A stretch of 11,750 nucleotides of DNA from assembly GCA_021296015.1 (NCBI GenBank), contig JAGWBG010000033.1, positions 758-12,507 of the forward strand, in the 5' to 3' direction. Origin of the DNA: Dehalococcoidia bacterium. Lineage in GTDB: Bacteria; Chloroflexota; Dehalococcoidia; Lucifugimonadales; JAGWBF01. The notes under the pieces are model-generated. The model worked only from the letters and a program-made list of their open reading frames with translations. It was not told the origin of the DNA and did no database searches. Below, piece after piece: positions 6,403 through 11,750 of the stretch; position 1 is the first letter of the stretch; the number at the start of each line of letters is the position of its first letter. A program made the position numbers and the translations under genes.

Positions 6403-7230
6403 ATGGCTAGAGTGAAACGGATTGGTGCACTGTTACCCGCCACCAACCCGGTGGTGGAACCCGATTTTTATACGGTTATTCCCAGGGATATAACGGTTCA
6501 CTTCGAGCGCATGTGGAATGGTCGGTGGGGCAATCAACCGGAGAAGCCCGGTGACGAAACTTACAAAGCAAACATGAGCAGTGAAGAAGCCAATACCGTT
6601 GAATGGGCGATGTTCGGGATAAATCAGACAATGATGAACGAGGATGTGGAGCGCAGCGTCAGGTCTCTGGCCAACGTGGACCTGGACGTGCTGGCTTACG
6701 CCTGCACAGGCGGCACGTGGCACAAGGGCAACCTGGCTTATGACCGCCAGATAACCGAGGAAATGCACCGGGTCAGCGGCGTTCCTGCCATCACAGCGGT
6801 AGGTTCGTGCTTGGAGGCTATGCGATACATGGGCGCCCGTCGTATCAGTGTGGCCGGACCGTATCGAAACTATCATCTCCAGAACCGTCTGAAGCCTCTG
6901 TTGGAAGAAGCAGGGTTCGAGGTGGTCAGCGCCGAAGGTGAGCAGTGGATGCAGGACTCTATGAATCCCAGAGATATAGACGTTCAGGAACCCCAGGTTA
7001 TTGCGGATTTTGTGCCCACGGTCGTGAAAGAGGAGGCGGATACGGTATTTTTGCCTGGAACGGCATGGCGGGCACTGGAGGCCGTGGATGCCCTGGAGCA
7101 GGTGCTGGGTAAGACCGTGATTACGGTGAATCAGGCGACCATCTGGATGGCCCTTCGGGAGGTGGGGTGGACTGAGCCTATCGAAGGGTATGGCAGCCTG
7201 TTGAGGGTTCGGGCCCCGGTGGCGAGCTAA
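6403..7230 (+). CDS. Asp/Glu racemase superfamily enzyme, maleate isomerase/arylmalonate decarboxylase-like
   Basis: A 275-residue cytoplasmic enzyme of the Asp/Glu/hydantoin racemase fold, closest in pattern to maleate cis-trans isomerase and arylmalonate decarboxylase. Seen are the N-terminal substrate loop LPATNPVVEPDF (Asn15), the first catalytic-Cys motif YACTGG (Cys101), a GPYRNYHLQN segment with Tyr154, and a C-terminal VGWTEPIEGYGSLL. At the second active-site position, where maleate isomerases read roughly FISCT, this protein has FLPGT with Gly219, so it is a one-Cys enzyme with the Cys in the first half only. That argues against a classical two-Cys racemase and leaves isomerase, decarboxylase or another C-C/C-O chemistry open. 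ATG at 6403 has GAGAGG (6390-6395) seven bases upstream; an in-frame TTG at 6370 lacks one. It ends six bases from the convergent binding-protein gene. Confidence 0.82.
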   Translation: MARVKRIGALLPATNPVVEPDFYTVIPRDITVHFERMWNGRWGNQPEKPGDETYKANMSSEEANTVEWAMFGINQTMMNEDVERSVRSLANVDLDVLAYACTGGTWHKGNLAYDRQITEEMHRVSGVPAITAVGSCLEAMRYMGARRISVAGPYRNYHLQNRLKPLLEEAGFEVVSAEGEQWMQDSMNPRDIDVQEPQVIADFVPTVVKEEADTVFLPGTAWRALEAVDALEQVLGKTVITVNQATIWMALREVGWTEPIEGYGSLLRVRAPVAS

Positions 7231-7235
7231 AGCTC

Positions 7236-8165
7236 CTATCGACCCATTGCTTTCCGTGCAAAGTCTGTTCGGATGATGCGTTCATAGGACTGGCGGCTGG
7301 TGATGAGGCCGGCATTCATCAGTACGTCCTGCAAGGCATTGTACCCGTCCTCCCTCAACAGAGGGTCTTTGGCCCAGGTGTCCTGCTCTTTGTAGCGGGC
7401 TACCGCCCTCAATATCACGCCTTTGTCCATGCCTGAGAAAAACTGGTAGACGGCATCGGCGATGGTCTCGGCGTCCGATTGCTCCAGCCAGACCTGGGCA
7501 TTGTAGAAGCCTTGGGTAAACCGCTGGACTATCTCGGCCTTCTCCACAAGGGTCCGTTGAGTGACCGCGATGGAGCTATAGGCTATATGGCCATTCACGG
7601 AGCCAAGGGCGACGGCCAAATGTCCGGTGCCCTCGTGTATCAGTTGCTCCACTGCAGGTTGTGGGACGTGAATGAAGTCTCCGTCTCCGCGACGGAAAGC
7701 GTCCATGGCATCCTGCAAGGAAAGCCCGCTTAACAGATGCACGTCGGCCAGGTCAATCCCATTGTTCATGAGAGCGTAGCTGAGAGAGGCCCAAGGCATA
7801 GGTGAGAACCCGACGGGGATTAGCGTGGCGCCTTTCAGATTGGCCCACTGGAATTGTTCTTGGGGCACCCGTCCCACCAGGAAGAAGCCGTCGCGACTGT
7901 TAATCTCGATGATGTGTGTCGGTACGACCTCAGCGCCCCAGTCGGCGGCAATTATGCTGCGCATGGGGCCGCTCTGGACCATATCGGCTATTCCGCCAGT
8001 CAGGGCACTCAGTCCATGATAGCCCGGCGGGCATGTGGAGAATTCGACGTCCAGACCTTCCCGCTGGAAGAATCCGCCTGAGACGGCCACGTAGATAGGC
8101 GTGTAAAACAAGGAGCGGAAGGTTTCCATGAGTCGCAGAGGTTCTCTCCCTGTGGTAGCACACAT
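7236..8165 (-). CDS. NMT1/THI5-like periplasmic-binding-fold protein without signal peptide
   Basis: A 309-residue protein of the type 2 periplasmic-binding fold, NMT1/THI5/SsuA-like. The start of the fold is clear: LFYTPIYVAVSGGFFQREGLDVEF, then a glycine-rich ligand turn, SGPMRSIIAADWGAEVV, and a DAFRRGDGDFIHVPQPAVEQL segment like those lining the cleft in this family. No hydrophobic signal peptide or lipobox Cys precedes the fold, and no permease or ATPase gene is adjacent. It may be a cytoplasmic ligand-binding protein or enzyme, or exported otherwise. Homologues supply HMP precursors, aliphatic sulfonates or nitrile/taurine-type ligands; eukaryotic THI5 is itself an enzyme. ATG at 8165 has GGAGG (8175-8179) at nine bases; ATG at 8129 is a weaker alternative. 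Only a weak extended -10-like TGCTATGGT (8235-8243) is visible upstream. Confidence 0.8.
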   Translation of the reverse strand: MCATTGREPLRLMETFRSLFYTPIYVAVSGGFFQREGLDVEFSTCPPGYHGLSALTGGIADMVQSGPMRSIIAADWGAEVVPTHIIEINSRDGFFLVGRVPQEQFQWANLKGATLIPVGFSPMPWASLSYALMNNGIDLADVHLLSGLSLQDAMDAFRRGDGDFIHVPQPAVEQLIHEGTGHLAVALGSVNGHIAYSSIAVTQRTLVEKAEIVQRFTQGFYNAQVWLEQSDAETIADAVYQFFSGMDKGVILRAVARYKEQDTWAKDPLLREDGYNALQDVLMNAGLITSRQSYERIIRTDFARKAMGR

Positions 8166-8285
8166 GTAGTATGGCCTCCGTATGTGGGTTTGCCAGGACT
8201 GGCATGTATCTCAGCGGCCCCGCGTACTCGTTCGACCATAGCACGGCCTATTTTGCTTGTACTATCAGCCGAAAAGACGGTTAGG

Positions 8286-8488
8286 CTAGCTCAAATCATC
8301 TCTGGATATGCCCTAGTCGCGCAAGATTGCCCTGATAATGCCGATTCACAGGTCTCGGTCTCGCCAATAGGGTATTGTAGTCCTTGAGTGGTTACTGATG
8401 TTTATCCAAAATCGTGGTCACCTCTGCCTTGTCGTTCAAATTCGCAGCCTAGCCTGCGCAACTTGCGTGTGAGTTCTCTGTAGTTCAA
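8286..8488 (-). pseudogene. hicA: hicA-like toxin remnant (frameshift and two stops)
   Basis: This is a decayed HicA (YcfA-type) mRNA interferase toxin. Its start TTG at 8488 overlaps the hicB stop and reads NYRELTRKLRRLGCEF then ERQGRGDH, the family N-terminus with the histidine region. One base is missing after GDH; shifting frame continues as FWIN, then RTTIPYWRDRDL, then, after an in-frame TGA (8346-8348), RAILRD, a TAG (8313-8315), and GISRDDLS before the final TAG at 8286-8288. Adding one base restores a 67-residue reading length, normal for HicA. Together the lesions abolish function. The order antitoxin then toxin is one of the two known hic arrangements. The match is by motif reading across frames, but the ordered succession of family motifs makes it convincing. 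Confidence 0.75.
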
Positions 8489-8738
8489 ACGACTACCAGC
8501 ACTTTGTTAGTTGTGACAGTCTCAATCAACGCTGACTCGACCTCGGCAGGCAATTCATCGCCCCATTCACGATAGGACTCTATGAAGGCGGTCGCCAGGC
8601 TTTGCAGGGTTTCCAGAGCTTCGGCAGATGTATCGCCCCAAGCTTTGCATCCCGGAAGCGAGGTATCTCAGCCATAAACTTGTCTTCGGTCTCTTCACTG
8701 GGTTCGTGCATGACGAAAGAAAGTTCATACAGCTTCAA
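8485..8738 (-). pseudogene. hicB: hicB-like antitoxin with one-base deletion
   Basis: This is an UPF0150/HicB-family antitoxin gene with a single frameshift. From TTG at 8738 (GAGG seven bases upstream) it reads KLYELSFVMHEPSEETEDKF then MAEIPRF. After a missing C in the stretch GCTTCCGGG (near 8654-8658) the next frame gives PGCKAWGDTSAEALETL, then FIESYREWGDELP, and ends at TGA 8485-8487. The joined IP-x-x-PGC-x-x-x-GDT-x-x-EA pattern is the family signature (normally AEVPALPGC-x-x-x-GDT). Restored length is 84 residues, normal for a short HicB. HicB neutralises HicA and often represses its own operon. Because the partner gene is more heavily damaged, true decay is more likely than an isolated sequencing error. 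Confidence 0.77.
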
Positions 8739-8863
8739 TTTTCAAGCCTCGTGGCGTGTTCAGGAGAATCTCACTGGCGTATCGTTACCTTTACCGAGCC
8801 TGCCCTAATTATGGGCTGTGTCGAGGCCTTGCCCGATGCTATCAGACCCACTGTGGCCTCGCA
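8739..8863. other. Intergenic stretch between the GGT stop and hicB remnant
   Basis: No gene, terminator hairpin with T-run or clear promoter is visible here. It should hold any former promoter of the hicBA pair. The flanking 8166-8285 segment on the other side of hicA contains only the leader of the binding-protein gene. Confidence 0.5.
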
Positions 8864-9280
8864 CTAGCGACCCATGGCGTAGGACTCGTTTCGGGGGTCT
8901 GCACCTGCCAATAACACCCCGCGCTCGCGGTCAATCTGAATCGCACAGGGGCCACCCATCCCGATAGTTGCCCAGTCATCCAGAACCTCCAGATTATGGC
9001 CCCGGCCTTTCAGGTCTTCAGCAACTTGATGGTCAACACGTCCTTCCACCGTCAGGGAGCCGGGAACGTAGGTGTGGGGCCAGAAAGAATTGGGGAAGTT
9101 CCAGCTTGCTATTCTCGGCGATTCTATGGCCTGCTGGGGATTCATCCCAAACTCCACAATGTTAAGGAAGACTTGGGCCATTGCCTGACACTGAATGTCA
9201 CCGCCCGGTGCGCCAAAGGCCATGAAAGGCTTGCCATCCTTGAATGCCAGGGCCGGGTTGGGCGACAACCGGGGGCGCTT
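8864..9280 (-). pseudogene. Gamma-glutamyltransferase-family protein, C-terminal part after frameshift
   Basis: This is the C-terminal part of the small-subunit region of the GGT-like gene, in a different frame from the main part. It reads FKRPRLSPNPALAFKDGKPF followed by MAFGAPGGDIQ, the conserved PGKRP...SP and GxPGGD motifs of the family that line the active site, then GMNPQQAIESPRI and VLLAGADPRNESYAMG at the end, a typical GGT C-terminus with stop TAG at 8864-8866. It has no start signal of its own, so it can be made only if the frame is restored. With the missing bases added the whole gene encodes about 578 residues, a normal GGT length. Confidence 0.85.
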
Positions 9281-10587
9281 GAAGGGTGCTCCGGATCAAG
9301 CCATATCTGGTTGCCTCTAAGGGAGAGTATGAATCCCAGCCCCGGAATCACGGGCGTCGCCGTGAACCAGTCGCTGGGGGTGGCAGAAAATGCGTTGCCC
9401 CACCTGTCCACCACACAGGTGTAGCTGGTGTCCTCCTGTACCTCGCCAATGGCTACGGCTTGGGGCTTAGTGGTGGGACGAGCCGAAGTCGGCCCCTGGT
9501 ACTCCCAGGGTGAGCCGGGTGGCGGCATATCTGGGAAGGCGCGCTCCATGTCTATAGTGCTGCGCCGCTCCTTTGTATATCCCTGAGAGAGAAGCCCTTC
9601 CATTGGCACATCCACCAAGTCCGGGTCTCCGTAGTAGTGGTGTCTGTCCGATAATGCCAGGTTCAGCACTTGGCTAATCAGATGGAGGTAATCGGTGCTG
9701 TTATGCCCCAGGGATTTCAGATTGTCCTCCTCCAGCATCTGCAAGGTCTCGGCCAGCACCGGCCCCTGACACCAAGGGCCGCATGTATAGACTGTGTAGT
9801 CCTTGTATCTGCCCATTTGGGGCGCTTCTATGCCCACGGAGAAGCTTGACCAGTCCTCCATCGTCATCAGGCCACCCTGGTCCTGGCAGAATTTCACTAT
9901 CTCTTCGGCCATCTCACCCTTGTAGAAATAATCACGGGCTGCCCTGATGGCGGCCTCGCGGCCCTTGCGAGCGTTGTCTCGCTCCACCTCCACAAGACGG
10001 CGAAAGCTGTTGGATAGCTCCTTCTGAGCGAAGACTTCACCAACCTGGATGAGGTTGCCGTTGGGGGCCAGAAGCTCCACGTTCTGAGGCCACTGTCTCC
10101 AGATGTTTTCACGGCGTCTCAAGGCGTCGTTAAACCGTGGGCCAATGGCAAAACCCACCTCGGCCAGCTCAATGGCCGGAGTGACCACTTGCTCGAATGA
10201 CATGGTTCCGTACTTCTCCAGGGCGGTCATCCATGCGTCGGGGGCGGCGGAAACGACGGACCGCAGGATGCCATCCGGGAGGTCTCCATTCTGGTGCTTC
10301 ATAAAGTATTCGATTGTAGCGGCCTTGGGGAAGCGGCCCAGGCCGCTGATGACGATGACTTGGTCGGAAGCTGCGTGGTAGAGAAAACTAGCAGCGACTC
10401 CACCGAAGTTGGCCGCGGTTGGAAGGGTGACGTTGATGGCCATGCCGGAAGCCACACCGGCGTCGATGGCATTGCCACCCTGCTCCAATATACGGAACCC
10501 TGCCGCCGCTGCCAGAGGGTGCCCGCAGGAGACCATGTGAGACATTCCCATAATGGGGGGCCTGTATGACGGAATACCTATAGCCAT
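9142..10587 (-). pseudogene. Gamma-glutamyltransferase-family (Ntn-hydrolase) protein, main part before frameshift
   Basis: This is the main part of a gamma-glutamyltransferase-like gene: an N-terminal nucleophile hydrolase made as a proenzyme that self-cleaves before a Thr. Seen are MVSCGHPLAAAAGFRILEQGGNAIDAG, the usual entry of the family, AAPDAWMTALEKYGTMSFEQVV, PAIELAEVGFAIG, and the cleavage/nucleophile region TSYTCVVDRWGNAFSATPSD with Thr387 as likely nucleophile. Family sequence holds to about residue 435 (near 9281); the remaining residues to 9142 are out of frame. No signal peptide is visible, unlike periplasmic GGT of E. coli, so it may be a cytoplasmic GGT-like or acylase-like member. 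ATG at 10587 has AGGAGG (10595-10600) at seven bases and a promoter at 10645-10673. A functional product requires the frameshift to be an assembly error. Confidence 0.88.
9269..9280 (-). other. Frameshift site in the GGT-like gene, probable 13-base slippage deletion
   Basis: The 12 bases AAGCGCCCCCGG (minus strand) encode SSAPG-type residues in the upstream frame and KRPR in the downstream frame, and both are expected in succession in the family (HPSSxAPGKRPR). Two copies of this unit joined by one base would read HPSSAPGKRPRLSPNP in one frame. Loss of one copy plus that base (13 bases) gives exactly the sequence seen. Confidence 0.6.
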
Positions 10588-10644
10588 CTCATAGCCTCCT
10601 TGGCTCTTATAGTTTGGGCCTCTCTGAAAACGTCCGACGCGCCA

Positions 10645-10673
10645 AGTATATCCTTTATATTAAGGCGTGGCAA
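10645..10673 (-). promoter_or_regulatory. Sigma70-like promoter of the GGT-like gene
   Basis: On the minus strand -35 TTGCCA (10668-10673) and -10 TATACT (10645-10650) are 17 bases apart. The -10 is identical to that of the maoC operon. The leader is about 50 bases and carries AGGAGG. Confidence 0.65.
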
Positions 10674-10692
10674 GCGTCCCACGGCCTCTGTA

Positions 10693-10721
10693 TGGACGCC
10701 AGAGTGGTGTTATGAGATACT
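10693..10721 (+). promoter_or_regulatory. Candidate promoter of the RidA gene
   Basis: -35 TGGACG (10693-10698) and -10 GATACT (10716-10721), 17 bases apart, each matching consensus at four of six positions. Spacing and place (about 50 bases before the start codon) support it; the hexamers are moderate. Confidence 0.4.
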
Positions 10722-10769
10722 ATCAGCCGGTGCCAGGCACATCCGGGCCGATACTTTCATATTCCCTTC

Positions 10770-10775
10770 AGGAGG
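10770..10775 (+). promoter_or_regulatory. Ribosome binding site that decides the RidA start
   Basis: AGGAGG four bases before ATG at 10780. The frame is open back to 10600 but has no other Shine-Dalgarno, and the upstream part overlaps the divergent promoter region. Confidence 0.7.
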
Positions 10776-10779
10776 CGCT

Positions 10780-11172
10780 ATGACGATTGAAAAGACCGTT
10801 ATCAATCCCGACACACTTCCGCCGCCCAATCCCCACCTTTCCAGGGCTGTCAGGGTAGGAGACCTGCTCTTTGTCTCCGGGACAACGCCTGGCCCCAATC
10901 CGGCTACAGGCGTGTTGGACACGGATATAAAGTCCCAGGTCCGTAGCTGCCTTGAGACCATCAAGGCTATTCTTGAGGGGGCCGGGACCTCCTTGGAGAA
11001 CGTTGTCTCAGTAACGGCTTACCTCAAGGACCCGAGCCTGTTCAGTGATTACAATGAAGAGTATATGAAGTTCTTCCCTACCGACCCACCCGCCCGGACG
11101 ACGGTGCAGGCAAACATGATGCGACCGGAGTTGCTGATAGAGATTACCTCCACCGCGGTTATTCCACGCTGA
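10780..11172 (+). CDS. RidA family reactive-imine deaminase
   Basis: A 130-residue cytoplasmic protein of the RidA/YjgF/YER057c/UK114 family, normally a homotrimer that hydrolyses reactive enamine/imine intermediates such as those released by PLP-dependent dehydratases. Hallmarks are VGDLLFVSGTTPG (Gly34), the SQVRSCLETIKAILEGAG helix, VVSVTAYLKD, and the active-site pair Arg106 in PPARTTV and Glu121 in LLIEIT, corresponding to Arg105 and Glu120 of E. coli RidA. With both residues present, deaminase activity is likely, unlike family members lacking the Arg. ATG at 10780 fits the family N-terminus and an AGGAGG; the frame extends upstream to 10600 without family similarity. It diverges from the GGT-like gene; both concern amino-group metabolism, which may be coincidence. 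Confidence 0.93.
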   Translation: MTIEKTVINPDTLPPPNPHLSRAVRVGDLLFVSGTTPGPNPATGVLDTDIKSQVRSCLETIKAILEGAGTSLENVVSVTAYLKDPSLFSDYNEEYMKFFPTDPPARTTVQANMMRPELLIEITSTAVIPR

Positions 11173-11285
11173 CTCACGACGGGTGGAGAGTGAACCGGAG
11201 TGAAGTGCTTCGACGGTGTTCGTGGTCTCCCGACGGTGCCGGGTTCAAGAAGCAGTGTGGGGGGAAACAGGGATATGGCGTTCGC
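11173..11285. other. Convergent intergenic region between RidA and GMC genes
   Basis: A 113-base gap between two convergent stops. It holds an 8-bp direct repeat CGACGGTG (11211-11218 and 11231-11238), and TGCTTC/GAAGCA (11206-11211 and 11249-11254) could pair across a long loop. Neither looks like a proper intrinsic terminator. Confidence 0.3.
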
Positions 11286-11750
11286 TTACTTGAGCCAGTC
11301 GGCAACGCGCTCGGCTATCATTATGGTTGTCGCGTTGGTGTTGGCCCGGACGCAGTCGGGCATTACCGATGCGTCCACGACCCTGAGCCCCTCCAAGCCA
11401 TGGACCCGGCAATATTGGTCAACTACCGCCATAGGGTCTGCTGCCGGCCCCATCTTGCAGGTGCCGGAGACATGGTAGCAAGTGCTCGCGTTCTTTAGCA
11501 TCCAGGCGTCCAACGCTTCGTCCGAGGCCAGGTCCTGGTCGGTAGGCGCGATGCGCTCCGCTACGATGTCCGAAAATGACCCATGCTCCAGCAATCGAAG
11601 GCATAGCCTGACGCCCTCGCGCAGTCTCTCTCTGTCCCACGGGTCCTCAAGGTATCGGTAGTCCATGCGGGGTTGGACGTGGGGGTCTGAGGAAGTAAGG
11701 GTCAACTCACCCGCGCCGGCTGCCAGGTATAGAAGGGCGCCAATGCTGAC
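11286..11750 (-). CDS. GMC oxidoreductase, C-terminal part (open at right edge)
   Basis: This is the C-terminal substrate-binding and catalytic portion of a glucose-methanol-choline family FAD oxidoreductase, about 155 residues in the window with the N-terminal FAD domain off the right edge. In-frame sequence continues past the TTG at 11705 to the last base, so no start codon lies here. The diagnostic segments are STCYHVSGTCKMG with the catalytic His, LRVVDASVMPDCVRANTNATTIMIAERVADW with the conserved Asn of the His/Asn pair, and the preceding HVQPRMDYRYLEDPWDRERL segment. Such enzymes oxidise alcohols, often choline or other primary and secondary alcohols, passing electrons to oxygen or quinones; the substrate cannot be told from this part. 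The stop TAA (11286-11288) lies about 110 bases from the convergent ridA stop. Confidence 0.9.
   Translation of the reverse strand, partial: VSIGALLYLAAGAGELTLTSSDPHVQPRMDYRYLEDPWDRERLREGVRLCLRLLEHGSFSDIVAERIAPTDQDLASDEALDAWMLKNASTCYHVSGTCKMGPAADPMAVVDQYCRVHGLEGLRVVDASVMPDCVRANTNATTIMIAERVADWLK

Noticed and set aside
7224..7235. Palindrome GAGCTAAAGCTC at the convergent stops as a terminator
   Set aside because: The stem is five bases with a two-base loop and no T-run; too small for an intrinsic terminator.
8602..8867. Small plus-strand ORFs in the 8.6-8.9 kb gap
   Set aside because: They run antisense to the hicB remnant, have no ribosome binding site and resemble no family.
10600..10779. 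Longer RidA from position 10600
   Set aside because: The upstream extension crosses both divergent promoters and has no RidA similarity; ATG 10780 has AGGAGG and the family N-terminus.
11206..11254. TGCTTC/GAAGCA stem and CGACGGTG direct repeat as a bidirectional terminator or att site
   Set aside because: The loop is 37 bases and the repeats are 8 bp; both could easily arise by chance.

Overview
The window looks like bacterial chromosome from an environmental lineage with a broad small-molecule catabolic repertoire. Gene content (formamidase-type amidohydrolase, maleate-isomerase-like racemase, split MaoC hydratase, bacterial TTC38-type TPR protein, GGT-like hydrolase, signal-less NMT1/THI5-like binding protein, GMC oxidoreductase) and the GC-rich coding style fit an uncultured Chloroflexota (Dehalococcoidia/SAR202-like) genome. 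That placement is inferred from content, not from a marker gene. No rRNA, tRNA, CRISPR array, transposase or integrase is visible.

Layout. 2-1276 (+): an MFS transporter open at the left edge and interrupted by one in-frame TGA at 710-712. 1316-1852 (+): a stand-alone ChrB-type protein behind it. 1886-2951 (-): a two-gene operon for a split MaoC-type hydratase, with an imperfect hairpin between the genes. 3137-3517 (+): a VOC-fold protein diverging from that operon and converging on an acetamidase/formamidase (3529-4638, -). 4888-7230 (+): a TTC38-type TPR protein followed by an Asp/Glu racemase/maleate isomerase family enzyme. 7236-8165 (-): an NMT1/THI5-like binding protein with no signal peptide. 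8286-8738 (-): a decayed hicB-hicA toxin-antitoxin pair filling most of what looks like a 700-base gap. 8864-10587 (-): a gamma-glutamyltransferase-family gene broken by a frameshift. 10780-11172 (+): RidA, divergent from it. 11286-11750 (-): the C-terminal part of a GMC oxidoreductase running off the right edge.

Most neighbours are single genes or pairs, not one long pathway operon. The shared theme is turnover of amides, CoA-thioester acids, dicarboxylic acids and imine by-products, with uptake proteins nearby. Five sigma70-like promoters with exactly 17-bp spacers can be read in the intergenic regions, including two divergent pairs (maoC operon/VOC and GGT/RidA); two of them share the -10 hexamer TATACT.

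The most notable signals are the lesions: a TGA exactly at a position that is usually Cys in the MFS protein, a GGT frameshift neatly explained by loss of one copy of a 12-bp repeat plus one base, and the hicBA remnant with two frameshifts and two stops. No clearly new multi-gene system was found.
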